Shown here: positions 52,305 to 61,700 of the stretch, one piece after another
Numbering within the stretch: the first letter of the stretch is position 1
How the letters are laid out: every line of letters starts with the position of its first letter
Origin: Microvirga aerilata
GTDB lineage: Bacteria; Pseudomonadota; Alphaproteobacteria; Rhizobiales; Beijerinckiaceae
Reading direction: 5' to 3'
Length of the DNA stretch: 64,000 nucleotides
Assembly: GCF_016743775.1 (NCBI RefSeq)
Contig: NZ_JAEQMY010000001.1
Location: 62,001-126,000 of the forward strand
Translations under genes and position numbers: made by a program
Notes under the pieces: generated by a model
Databases searched by the model: none
What the model saw: only the letters and a program-made list of their open reading frames with translations
Told to the model about the DNA's origin: nothing

Positions 52305-53528
52305 CTAGAAGATTTGGAAGTCGGTATTCTTCAGGCCGAGCCTGGAGCTAAGCTGGGCGAACTGAACCTGCTCCTGCGCTCCCGTGCCGTCAGGATCGTA
52401 ATACACCGCACCCGTCGAACGGTTGTAGATGATCCGGTCGTTCGCGTCGTGGGCGGAGGATCCTCTATAGAAGGCGGCAGCCCTGAGCACTCCTGTGGAT
52501 CCGGCCTCGGTGAAGATCGCATCGTCGAGGCGAATGGTGTCGTCCCTGACCGAGAAGCTCCTGATCCGGTCGACGTTCTCGGCAGCGTTCAAGGTCGAGC
52601 TGAAGATGAAAAGATCCCTGCCCGACTCTCCGGTCAGCCGGTCGTTGCCATAGCCTCCATCGATACGGTCGTTGCCCGATCCTCCATTGATGGTGTCGTT
52701 GCCGAGATTTCCGGCCAACCGGTCGTTCCCGGCCTGACCGACCAAACTGTTGGCGACGTCGTTTCCCGTCAGGACGTCCGCGAGCCGGGTTCCGATGAGC
52801 CCCTCTATCGAGGCGTATGTGTCGCCGGCCGCATCGCCGGTGTTGAGACCAGCATCGATCAGGTTGGCTCGCACGCCGGTGCGCCCGCCGTCGCTGACGT
52901 CGTAGCGTGCGAAGTCGAACCCATCCCGACCGTCGAGAGCGTCGGCGCCCCGTCCGCCGATGAGAGTGTTGCCGACGCTGTTGCCGACCAGCGTGTCATT
53001 GAAGTCGCTGCCCTGCAGCCCTTCGATGGAAAAATAGGTATCTCCAGCCGCATGGCCCGTATTGCCCAAGGGGTTTTCGAGATTAGCCGTGACACCCTCC
53101 AGAGCCGATTTGTAGCGGGCGAAATCGAATCCGCCGCGGCCATTGAGGATATCGGCCCCCGCAACGCCTTCGAGAACGTTGTCGCGGGAGTTTCCGGTGA
53201 GAACATCGTCGAAGCGCCCGCCCCTGACCCGCTCGATCGAGATGAACGTGTCGCCTCTCGCTTCGCCTGTGTTGAGGGCCCTGTTGACGAGGTTCACGGT
53301 CACGGACGTTTCAGCGTCGCGATAATCCGCCAGATCGTCGCCGATCCCGCCATTGAGGCGGTCGCGGCCCGGGCCACCCCGCAGGAAGTCGTCACCGGTT
53401 GAGCCGTTCAGTTGGTCGTTGCCCCGGCCCCCGAGGAGGGTGTCATCCCCGCCTAAGCCATTGAGAGTGTCGCTTGATCTCGTTCCTCGCAGCACCTCAC
53501 TTCTGTTGGTGCCTGTTCGAACCGCCAT
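52305..53528 (-). CDS. RTX calcium-binding protein with ~70-residue repeats
   Basis: 407-aa secreted-type protein without an N-terminal signal. N-terminal RTX nonapeptides (NGLGGDDTLLGGRGNDQLNG, ~23-42) are followed by three ~70-residue units (~68-280), each reading about V-x-x-N-L ... N-T-G-x-A-x-G-D-T-x-x-S-I-E ... D-x-L-x-G-N, ending in a GGRGxDxLxGR-type loop. More nonapeptides follow (~275-310), then a serralysin-like C-terminal part (RDLFIFSSTLNAAENVDRI, YNRSTGAVYYDPDG) expected to carry the type I secretion signal. GGAGG precedes the ATG. No transporter gene is in the window. Confidence 0.87.
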   Translation of the reverse strand: MAVRTGTNRSEVLRGTRSSDTLNGLGGDDTLLGGRGNDQLNGSTGDDFLRGGPGRDRLNGGIGDDLADYRDAETSVTVNLVNRALNTGEARGDTFISIERVRGGRFDDVLTGNSRDNVLEGVAGADILNGRGGFDFARYKSALEGVTANLENPLGNTGHAAGDTYFSIEGLQGSDFNDTLVGNSVGNTLIGGRGADALDGRDGFDFARYDVSDGGRTGVRANLIDAGLNTGDAAGDTYASIEGLIGTRLADVLTGNDVANSLVGQAGNDRLAGNLGNDTINGGSGNDRIDGGYGNDRLTGESGRDLFIFSSTLNAAENVDRIRSFSVRDDTIRLDDAIFTEAGSTGVLRAAAFYRGSSAHDANDRIIYNRSTGAVYYDPDGTGAQEQVQFAQLSSRLGLKNTDFQIF

Positions 53529-53792
53529 TGTTTTCCTCCATGGCAGACACCCCCGTTTATTCTGTTTGTTGCGGCCAGCTTAGATGAGTTCGGATGCCCT
53601 GCAATAACCCTTAATGTCTAAACGTAAGTAATCCTATCAGCCAGTTAGGCATTAATGCTCAAGACGGAGACGATATCCTTTGAATATTTTCAGCCGAAAG
53701 AAACGTTAAGCTTGGCAATTGACTCGGTCTGGGAACGCAACACTTGCGCCCCAGGGGACGCTGCGGGGCAAAACACCTTATTCCGAAAAGCC

Positions 53793-55091
53793 TCAAGAGG
53801 CTCGTTGAAGGACTGCGACGAAGAAGCCGTCCGTTCCGGTCCGGTGCGGGGTCATCTGCAAACCGAAGGCGGTGGCATGGGTCAGCGCGGACAGGTGGCC
53901 GAGGCCAGCCTGCGCCAGCACGTCCGCCTGCGGCAGCGGCTTGAAGCCGTCATTCCGCTCCAGGAAGGCGGTAAGCGCGTCGTCGTTCTCCTCGGGCAGG
54001 ATCGAGCAGGTGATGTAGACGATCCGTCCGCCCGGCCGCGCCAGAGCCGCTGCCCGGTCGAGCACCGCTGCCTGCTCCTTGCGCCGCACGTCCAAGCTTC
54101 CGGGCCTCAGTCGCCACTTGGCATCCGGGTTGCGCCGCCAGGTGCCGATTCCCGTGCACGGCGCATCCACGAGAACGCAGTCGATACGCCCGTCGAGATC
54201 GGAGACCGCATCGGCCTTGGCCCGGGGCGTGCGAACCTGAACGTTGCGGGCCCCTGCCCGTGCCAGGCGGTCATGGATCGGTGCGAGACGGCGCGCGTCG
54301 TTGTCCGTGGCGTAGATCTGGCCCTGGTTGTCCATCATGGCCGCCAGGGCCAAGGTCTTGCCGCCGCCGCCGGCGCAGAGATCGACCACCTGCTCGCCGG
54401 GCTTGACGCCGGAGATCAGGGCCGCCAGCTGGGATCCCTCGTCCTGGATCTCGATCCAGCCCTTGATGAATTCCGGCTCCGACTGCACGGCCGGTCCGCG
54501 CCCATCCTCGCTCGGCGCGATCCGCAGCCCCAGGGGCGAGAGGGGCGTCTCCACCGCGCCCAGATGCGGAAGGGCATCGTGGGCCTCATCGCGGGACGAG
54601 ACCTTCAACGGGTTGACCCGCAGATCCAGGGGGGCGCGCGTGGCCAGAGCCTGCATCTCGGGGACGAGATCGCCGTCGAAGAGGCGTTGGAGCGAAGGCT
54701 CGATCCAGTCGGGGAAGTCACCGGCGATGGGTGCGGGCGCGCCGCCCAGGTCGGCTTTCTCCAGCCTTTCGCGCTCGGCGGCCGAGAGGGGCTCAGGGGC
54801 GAAGCGCTCGCCGGAGCACAGCGCCGCGACCGCATCGACGGTCAGACCCCGCTGCAGCCTCAGCATGCCCAGCACGGTGGCGCGGGGCGTGGCATCCCCC
54901 ATGATCCAGGCGGCGGAGGATTTCCGGCGCAGGGCGTCATAGACGAGGCTCGCGATGGCGGCTCGGTCCTTGGAGCCGGCGAAACGGTGCGACAGGCCCC
55001 AATCCTTCAGGGCGTCCGTTGCCGGGCGACGGCGGGTCTCGATGTCGGCAAGGACCTCGATGGCGGCGGAGATGCGGGCGGCAGGTGTCAT
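53793..55091 (-). CDS. rsmB: RsmB/NOP-family rRNA m5C methyltransferase
   Basis: SAM-dependent RNA cytosine-5 methyltransferase, most likely for C967 of 16S rRNA. N-terminal NusB-like region (~1-75), SAM motif VVDLCAGGGGKTLALAA, catalytic DAPCTGIGTWRRNPD and TCSILPEEND with the two cysteines. 432 aa. The family has several subgroups, so the exact target is inferred. It lies between guaB and guaA, as in related genomes, but here the second RTX gene separates it from guaA. Confidence 0.88.
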   Translation of the reverse strand: MTPAARISAAIEVLADIETRRRPATDALKDWGLSHRFAGSKDRAAIASLVYDALRRKSSAAWIMGDATPRATVLGMLRLQRGLTVDAVAALCSGERFAPEPLSAAERERLEKADLGGAPAPIAGDFPDWIEPSLQRLFDGDLVPEMQALATRAPLDLRVNPLKVSSRDEAHDALPHLGAVETPLSPLGLRIAPSEDGRGPAVQSEPEFIKGWIEIQDEGSQLAALISGVKPGEQVVDLCAGGGGKTLALAAMMDNQGQIYATDNDARRLAPIHDRLARAGARNVQVRTPRAKADAVSDLDGRIDCVLVDAPCTGIGTWRRNPDAKWRLRPGSLDVRRKEQAAVLDRAAALARPGGRIVYITCSILPEENDDALTAFLERNDGFKPLPQADVLAQAGLGHLSALTHATAFGLQMTPHRTGTDGFFVAVLQRAS

Positions 55092-55210
55092 GGGGAAAGC
55101 ACACTCAAGCTTGGCCGTAGATACGACACAATGTTTCCTATTTTCCGTCGGGATCAGCCGTGACTTCAGAGAGGGCGTGCAGTCCGCACGATTCTTTCTG
55201 GAGACACCTT

Positions 55211-55360
55211 ATGTTGACCCGTGTGACCCGCGGCCTCGTCGCGCTCGGCCTCACTCTCGCGATCGCCGCCTGCGCCACGGCCCCGGCTGCCAGCATCCAG
55301 CCACCTCCGATGAAGCAGCTCGATGCCAAGACGCAGCTCGAGAGCGGCCGCCGCTATTAA
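55211..55360 (+). CDS. Small lipoprotein, 49 aa
   Basis: From ATG 55211 (GGAGA upstream): MLTRVTRGLVALGLTLAIAA, then the lipid-accepting Cys 21 of an IAAC lipobox, then a ~28-residue mature part (ATAPAASIQPPPMKQLDAKT and a basic end, ESGRRY). A frame from 55160 adds 17 residues that do not suit a signal. It is transcribed away from rsmB and ends just before a hairpin. Function unknown; too short for a catalytic role. Confidence 0.7.
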   Translation: MLTRVTRGLVALGLTLAIAACATAPAASIQPPPMKQLDAKTQLESGRRY

Positions 55361-55369
55361 CGGCATCGG

Positions 55370-55394
55370 CGGGATGGGCGCAACGCCCATCCCG
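55370..55394. terminator. Perfect hairpin between convergent lipoprotein and MAPEG genes
   Basis: CGGGATGGGCG at 55370-55380 pairs perfectly with 55384-55394 around a CAA loop. It is 9 bases past the lipoprotein stop and 7 bases before the MAPEG stop, so it may serve both. No T-run on either side. Confidence 0.65.
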
Positions 55395-55401
55395 TCCTGG
55401 C

Positions 55402-55833
55402 TTAAACGCCGGCTTCCGCCGAAAAGATGCGGATGCCGAAGATCACCCACATGGCGGCGAGGATCAGCACCCCGACGACGAAGGCCTGAAAGCGCCAGGC
55501 CAGCTTGTTCGAGGTGGTGTGGATCGCCGCATGAGCCAGCCGGCTCGCCACGAAAACCCAGGACATGACCACGAAAAGCAGGTCCGCCTTGCGGGTGATC
55601 AGCGCTAGGGCCACGAGCACATAGAACAGCACCGGAAGCTCGAACTGGTTGTGGTACGAGTTCTGGATCTGCGTCACCTGCTTGGGCCAGTTGCGCTCGC
55701 CGAGAACGATGTCCTGCACCTTCACCTCGCCGCGGCGCAGGTGGCCGACCCGGGTCCGGCCCATCCAGAGCAGCAGAAGGAGGGTGAGCCCGACCTGAAC
55801 GAGGACGGGCAGGATAACGGCGGAGATGCTCAT
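55402..55833 (-). CDS. MAPEG family membrane protein
   Basis: 143-aa inner-membrane protein of the MAPEG family (membrane proteins of eicosanoid and glutathione metabolism). Four hydrophobic segments; typical motif NSYHNQFELPVLFYVLVAL at ~59-77 and the pair SRLAHAAIHTTSN. Bacterial members have uncertain substrates; some are glutathione transferases. It follows guaB by 19 bases and is probably co-transcribed with it. Confidence 0.87.
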   Translation of the reverse strand: MSISAVILPVLVQVGLTLLLLLWMGRTRVGHLRRGEVKVQDIVLGERNWPKQVTQIQNSYHNQFELPVLFYVLVALALITRKADLLFVVMSWVFVASRLAHAAIHTTSNKLAWRFQAFVVGVLILAAMWVIFGIRIFSAEAGV

Positions 55834-55852
55834 GTGGTGACTCGCGTAAAAC

Positions 55853-57385
<1,533 letters not shown>

Positions 57386-57507
57386 CTATGGCGAGTTGGC
57401 ACGGGTCCGTAGCACGGGGTTTGGTTTTCGCAAAGCGCCGAGAGACGCATTCCCAGAAGATCTGGATTGCGCTGCTTGAGCCTTTGCAATCCAGTTGCCG
57501 AGCGCTA

Positions 57508-57619
57508 GAGCATCGGACCCGAAAGTGGAATGCACTTTTGAGATCCATCCGATGCTCATTTTTTAAGCAGCGCATCGTCGTGAGCGGAAAACCGGGTCCA
57601 CTTTTCCGCACGATGCGCT
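57508..57619. repeat. Pair of palindromic elements, cruciform-like
   Basis: First unit: GAGCATCGGA (57508-57517) pairs with TCCGATGCTC (57548-57557), followed by ATTTTTTAA. Second: AGCGCATCGT (57569-57578) pairs with ACGATGCGCT (57610-57619), with an inner pairing of GCGGAAAA (57584-57591) and TTTTCCGC (57602-57609). They lie upstream of guaB and of the MFS gene. I remember the motif family (GAAAACCGG...CCACTTTTC) as a widespread Rhizobiales intergenic repeat. Confidence 0.8.
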
Positions 57620-57633
57620 AGGTCTCACAGGCC

Positions 57634-59070
57634 ATGCGTCAATCCCGCCTTCTCCCGCTGATCATCGCGACCGCCCTGTTCATGGAGAACATGGATTCGA
57701 CCGTGATCTCCACGTCGCTCCCGATGATCGCGCAGGACCTGGGCACCGACCCGATTGCTCTCAAGCTGGCGCTGACCTCCTATCTGGTGAGCCTCGCGAT
57801 CTTCATCCCGATCTCCGGCTGGATGGCCGACAAATACGGCGCACAGACCATTTTCACCGCCGCGATCGGCGTGTTCATGGCGGGCTCGCTTGCCTGCGCC
57901 GCCGCCGATTCCCTCGAAGGCTTCGTGTTCTCCCGCTTCGTTCAAGGGGCGGGCGGCGCCATGATGGTGCCGGTGGGACGCCTCGTGCTCCTGCGCAGCG
58001 TGGCCCGGAGCGAGGTGGTGCAGGCGCTGGCGACCCTGACGATCCCGGCGCTCATCGGCCCCATCATCGGGCCGCCGCTGGGGGGCTTCATCACGGAGTT
58101 CTTCCACTGGCGCTGGATCTTCTTCATCAACATCCCCATCGGGATCCTCGGCATCGTGTGCGCCCTGATGTTCGTGCCCAACATAAAGGAAGACGACACG
58201 CCGCCCCTCGACATCATCGGGTTTCTGCTGACAGGCGTCGGCTTCTCCCTGCTGATGCTCGGTTTTTCCACGAGCGGGCAGCATCTCATCCCGGGCGCGA
58301 TCTCGCTCGGGTGCACGGTGATCGGAGCCGTCAGCCTGGTTCTCTACGTCTTTCACGCAAGGCGCACCCCCTACCCGGTTCTGCACCTGAGCCTCCTGAA
58401 GGTGCCCACCTTCCGGGCGAGCGTCATCGGCGGCTCGCTGTTCCGCATCGGCATCGGGGCGATTCCGTTCCTGCTGCCGCTGATGCTGCAGGTGGGCTTC
58501 GGGCTCGGCCCTCTGGCCTCGGGCTCGCTTACCTTCATCGGAGCCGTGGGCGCGCTGTTCATGAAGACCATGGCCAAGCGCATCCTGGAGCGAACGGGCT
58601 TCCGGCGGCTGCTCACGATCAACGCCTTCATAGGCGCCGCTTTTGTGGCGGCCAACGGGTTCTTCACCCCCGAGACGCCGCACTGGCTCATCATGATCTT
58701 CCTGCTGATCGGCGGCTGCTTCCGCTCGCTCCAGTTCACGAGCCTCAACGCCATCGGCTATGCGGAAATCTCCAACCGGGAGATGAGCTACGCCACCAGC
58801 CTGGGAAGCGCCCTGCAGCAGGTCTCGCTCAGCATCGGCGTGGCCTTCGGCGCCTTCGTGCTGGAAACGGCAGCGAGCCTCAACGGCGACCGGTCCGTCA
58901 CGGCTGCGGATTTCGGACCGGCCTTTTGGGCCGTTGCCGCGATATCGGCCACATCCGGCTTCGTTTTCGCCCGCCTGTCTCCAACGGCCGGCGCCGAGAT
59001 GTCGGGACACAAGATTGTGAAGGACAGACCGCCCTCCGCGGGGCTCGGAGACGGTATGTCGGGCCGCTAA
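57634..59070 (+). CDS. MFS multidrug exporter, DHA2 (14-helix) type
   Basis: 478-aa inner-membrane drug:proton antiporter of the EmrB/QacA group. Start PLIIATALFMENMDSTVISTSLPMIA (family motif with Asp in helix 1), motif A SGWMADKYGAQTIF, motif C region IPALIGPIIGPPLGGFI, and about 14 hydrophobic segments. No fusion-protein (EmrA-like) or TetR gene is adjacent. Transcribed away from guaB; the palindromes lie upstream. Substrates unknown. Confidence 0.9.
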   Translation: MRQSRLLPLIIATALFMENMDSTVISTSLPMIAQDLGTDPIALKLALTSYLVSLAIFIPISGWMADKYGAQTIFTAAIGVFMAGSLACAAADSLEGFVFSRFVQGAGGAMMVPVGRLVLLRSVARSEVVQALATLTIPALIGPIIGPPLGGFITEFFHWRWIFFINIPIGILGIVCALMFVPNIKEDDTPPLDIIGFLLTGVGFSLLMLGFSTSGQHLIPGAISLGCTVIGAVSLVLYVFHARRTPYPVLHLSLLKVPTFRASVIGGSLFRIGIGAIPFLLPLMLQVGFGLGPLASGSLTFIGAVGALFMKTMAKRILERTGFRRLLTINAFIGAAFVAANGFFTPETPHWLIMIFLLIGGCFRSLQFTSLNAIGYAEISNREMSYATSLGSALQQVSLSIGVAFGAFVLETAASLNGDRSVTAADFGPAFWAVAAISATSGFVFARLSPTAGAEMSGHKIVKDRPPSAGLGDGMSGR

Positions 59071-59108
59071 GCTGCGCTAGCATCCATGGACGGGACCAGG
59101 AGGCCACC

Positions 59109-59966
59109 ATGGATCAGCGCATCATCGATCTCTATGACGACTTCACCCATGGCGGCATGAGCCGCCGCTCCTTTCTCGACAAGCTGGTGGCCCTGGCCGG
59201 CAGTGCGGCCGGCGCGGCAGCCATCCTGCCGATCCTGCAGAACAACTATGCCCACGCCCAGACCGTGCCGGAGACGGATCCCCGGATCACGGCGGAGACC
59301 ATCGATATTCCTGGCGCACAGGGCCTCAAGGGTTACCTCGTCAAGCCAAAGGACGCGGCGGGCAAGCTACCGACCGTGATCGTGATCCACGAGAACCGGG
59401 GACTCAACCCGCACATCAAGGACGTCACCCGCCGCATGGCGACGGAGGGGTTCATCGCCCTGGGAGTGGACTATCTCTCGCCCATGGGCGGCACGCCCGC
59501 CGACGAGGACAAGGGGCGAGAGATGATCGGCCAGTTGAAGCAGCCGGACGTGATCGCCAACGGCAAGGCGGCCGTGGCCTACCTGAAAGGCCGCCCTGAC
59601 AGCAACGGCAAGGTGGGCGCCATCGGCTTCTGCTGGGGCGGCGGCGCGGTGAACAACCTCGCCGTGAACGAACCGGACCTTGATGCCGGCGTGGCCTATT
59701 ACGGCGGCCAGCCGAAAGCCGAGGACGTGCCGAAGATCGAAGCCGCGATGATGATGCATTACGGCGGCCTCGACGAGCGCATAAACGCCGGCATCCCGGC
59801 CTACGAAGCGGCATTGAAGCAGGCCGGCAAATCCTATGAGATCCACGTCTACGAGGGCGCCAACCACGCGTTCAACAACGACACCAACGCAGCGCGCTAC
59901 GACAAGACGGCGGCCGACCTGGCCTGGAGCCGGACGGTGGCGTTTCTTAAGAAGAACTTGGCTTAA
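59109..59966 (+). CDS. Exported dienelactone hydrolase family protein
   Basis: Alpha/beta hydrolase with a nucleophilic cysteine in GAIGFCWGGGAVN, acid and histidine in the later segments (EGANHAFNND). A Tat-type leader (GGMSRRSFLDKLVALAGSAAGAAA, then AHA-Q) is preceded by a short N-terminus, so the enzyme should be periplasmic. 285 aa from ATG 59109, with CAGGAGG upstream; the open frame upstream to 58158 is a shadow of the MFS gene. Such Tat-exported members are common in alphaproteobacteria; the natural substrate is unknown. Confidence 0.88.
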   Translation: MDQRIIDLYDDFTHGGMSRRSFLDKLVALAGSAAGAAAILPILQNNYAHAQTVPETDPRITAETIDIPGAQGLKGYLVKPKDAAGKLPTVIVIHENRGLNPHIKDVTRRMATEGFIALGVDYLSPMGGTPADEDKGREMIGQLKQPDVIANGKAAVAYLKGRPDSNGKVGAIGFCWGGGAVNNLAVNEPDLDAGVAYYGGQPKAEDVPKIEAAMMMHYGGLDERINAGIPAYEAALKQAGKSYEIHVYEGANHAFNNDTNAARYDKTAADLAWSRTVAFLKKNLA

Positions 59967-59980
59967 TCTCGTGAGACACC

Positions 59981-60016
59981 GTCATTCCGGGCTCCGCTGC
60001 ACTGCCCCGGAATGAC
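59981..60016. terminator. Inverted repeat between convergent genes
   Basis: GTCATTCCGGG (59981-59991) is perfectly complementary to CCCGGAATGAC (60006-60016) with a 14-base loop. It lies between the ends of the hydrolase and sugar dehydrogenase genes and may act as a two-way terminator. Its arms share GTCATTCC with the ~40-bp repeat family, so it could be a relative of it. Confidence 0.55.
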
Positions 60017-60027
60017 AGGGGTGCAGA

Positions 60028-60963
60028 TCACTCCTCGAACGCGTCCACCTGCACCCGCTTGCCGATCATGAATGCATCGGCCACGAGGCGGAACGGGGCG
60101 TCGTCGATCTCGGAGCGGCCGATGGTGAGCAGGGCGTCGAAGCGCCGGTAGATGCCCTCGTATTCCGCGGGCTTCTCCTGCACCACGAGGCGGCCGCCGA
60201 TTTCGAGGCAGCTTCCGCCATGGGAGAGCTTCAGGGTCAGGCCGGCTTCGGTCTCCACCTCGATATCCCAGCTCTGCGGGCCTGTCTGGCGCCAGTCGAA
60301 CACCGCCTGAAGATCGCCTGTGCCGTGGCTTGCCGAAAACGTCAGATTGGCCGCGATGGGAGCGTCTCGGTTGGCGGGAAACTCCAGGCTCGCATTCTTG
60401 ATGAACACCGGCTCGGGCATGATGCGCGTGACGATGGACAGCGCGTTGATGCCGGGATCGAAGACCCCGAATCCGCCCGCCTCCCAGATCCATTGCTGGC
60501 CCGGATGCCAGTGCCGCACATCCTCCTTCCAGGTCACCTGAAGGCGCTTGATGGACCAGCCGGCAAGGGCCTTCTTGGCCTCGTCGACGGCCTTGTTGTA
60601 CTGGGAATGCCAGGTGGTGAAGACCGTCTTGCCCATCTTGTCGGCAAGGTGCCTCAGGTCCTCCAGCTCGCTCAAGGTGGCGGCCGGCGGCTTTTCCAGG
60701 AGCACGCTCTTGCCGGCAAGCAGCGCCTCGCGGGCGATCACATACCGGACCTGCGGCGGGGTGCAGATCGCAACCGCCTCCACCTCGGGCAGCTTCAGGA
60801 GATCGTGGTAATCCTGAAAGGTGTGTTTCGCATCCTCATGCGAAAGCCCGCGCTGGCTCGACACCGCGAGAAGCTCGAAGTTCGGGTTGGCCTTGATGAC
60901 GGGCAGATGCTGATCCTGCGCGATCTTGCCGAGGCCGATGATGCCGATCTGATGGGCTGCCAT
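60028..60963 (-). CDS. D-galactose/L-arabinose 1-dehydrogenase-like (Gfo/Idh/MocA)
   Basis: NAD(P)-dependent oxidoreductase, 311 aa. The N-terminal Rossmann fold (IGIIGLGKIAQDQHLPVIKA), the LLEKPPAATLSELE motif with the family's catalytic Lys, and especially TWKEDVRHWHPGQQWIWEAGG and GVFDPGINALSIVTRI closely match what I remember of Azospirillum L-arabinose 1-dehydrogenase. Such enzymes oxidise aldoses to lactones in the non-phosphorylative pathway. None of the other pathway genes is near. ATG 60963 has AGGAG upstream; the frame open beyond it is a shadow of rlmE. Confidence 0.82.
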   Translation of the reverse strand: MAAHQIGIIGLGKIAQDQHLPVIKANPNFELLAVSSQRGLSHEDAKHTFQDYHDLLKLPEVEAVAICTPPQVRYVIAREALLAGKSVLLEKPPAATLSELEDLRHLADKMGKTVFTTWHSQYNKAVDEAKKALAGWSIKRLQVTWKEDVRHWHPGQQWIWEAGGFGVFDPGINALSIVTRIMPEPVFIKNASLEFPANRDAPIAANLTFSASHGTGDLQAVFDWRQTGPQSWDIEVETEAGLTLKLSHGGSCLEIGGRLVVQEKPAEYEGIYRRFDALLTIGRSEIDDAPFRLVADAFMIGKRVQVDAFEE

Positions 60964-61001
60964 GTCTGGCTCCTTCGATTTCGAGGCTGATGCAAAGGCC
61001 T

Positions 61002-61700
61002 TCAGGCCGCAGGCGTCTCGTCCGCCCGCCCTCGGAAACCGGTCGCCAGCACATAGAGTTCCGCCGAATCGGCACGGCTCGCGGCAGGTTTCACGTGGCG
61101 GACCACGGCGAAATCCCGCTTCAGGTCGGCGAGAAGCTGGTTCTCCGTGCCGCCCTGGAACACCTTGGCCACAAAGGCGCCGCCGGGCGCCAGTATCTCG
61201 CGCGCGAAGTAGATGGCGGCTTCGGCGAGGCCGATAATCCGAAGATGATCGGTCTTCTTGTGGCCGGTGGTGTTTGCCGCCATGTCGGACATGACGATGT
61301 CGGCCGGGCCGCCCAGCATCTCGATGAGCTTGCCCGGCGCGCTCTCGTCCAGGAAGTCGAGCTGGATGAACTCCACGCCCGCCATGGGATCGATGGGCAG
61401 GAGGTCGATGCCGACGACCTTGCCCTTGGGACCCACCACCTTGGCGGCGATCTGGGACCAGCCGCCGGGCGCCGCGCCGAGATCGACGACCTTCTGGCCG
61501 GGCTTCAGGATCTTGTACTTCTCGTCGATCTCCAGGAGTTTGAAGGCCGCGCGCGAGCGGTAGCCCTCCCGCTTGGCGCGGGCGACGTAGGGGTCGTTGA
61601 GCTGGCGTTCGAGCCATTTCTGCGAGGAGAGTGACCGCTTGTTGGCGGTTTTCACCCGCTGCTTGAGATTGCGGACACCGGATCCGGTTTTCGTGCTCAC
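61002..61700 (-). CDS. rlmE: 23S rRNA (uridine-2552) 2'-O-methyltransferase
   Basis: FtsJ/RrmJ-type enzyme methylating U2552 in the 23S A-loop during 50S assembly. [35 protein letters not shown] leads into the SAM site [33 protein letters not shown] carries the catalytic Asp, and the last Lys of the K-D-K-E tetrad is in [12 protein letters not shown]. 232 aa from GTG 61700, which overlaps the ppx stop (GTGA). The N-terminal ~25 residues are a basic extension typical of alphaproteobacteria. Confidence 0.95.
   Translation of the reverse strand: MSTKTGSGVRNLKQRVKTANKRSLSSQKWLERQLNDPYVARAKREGYRSRAAFKLLEIDEKYKILKPGQKVVDLGAAPGGWSQIAAKVVGPKGKVVGIDLLPIDPMAGVEFIQLDFLDESAPGKLIEMLGGPADIVMSDMAANTTGHKKTDHLRIIGLAEAAIYFAREILAPGGAFVAKVFQGGTENQLLADLKRDFAVVRHVKPAASRADSAELYVLATGFRGRADETPAA

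Noticed and set aside
57625..59010. 461-codon minus-strand open frame opposite the MFS gene
   Set aside because: Arg/Glu/His-rich antisense shadow of a membrane protein gene.
58158..59966. 602-codon frame joining part of the MFS gene to the dienelactone hydrolase
   Set aside because: The first part is out of frame within the MFS gene; the hydrolase has its own Shine-Dalgarno and Tat leader at 59109.
60028..61617. 529-codon frame joining rlmE sequence to the sugar dehydrogenase
   Set aside because: Upstream half is an rlmE shadow; ATG 60963 with AGGAG is the real start.
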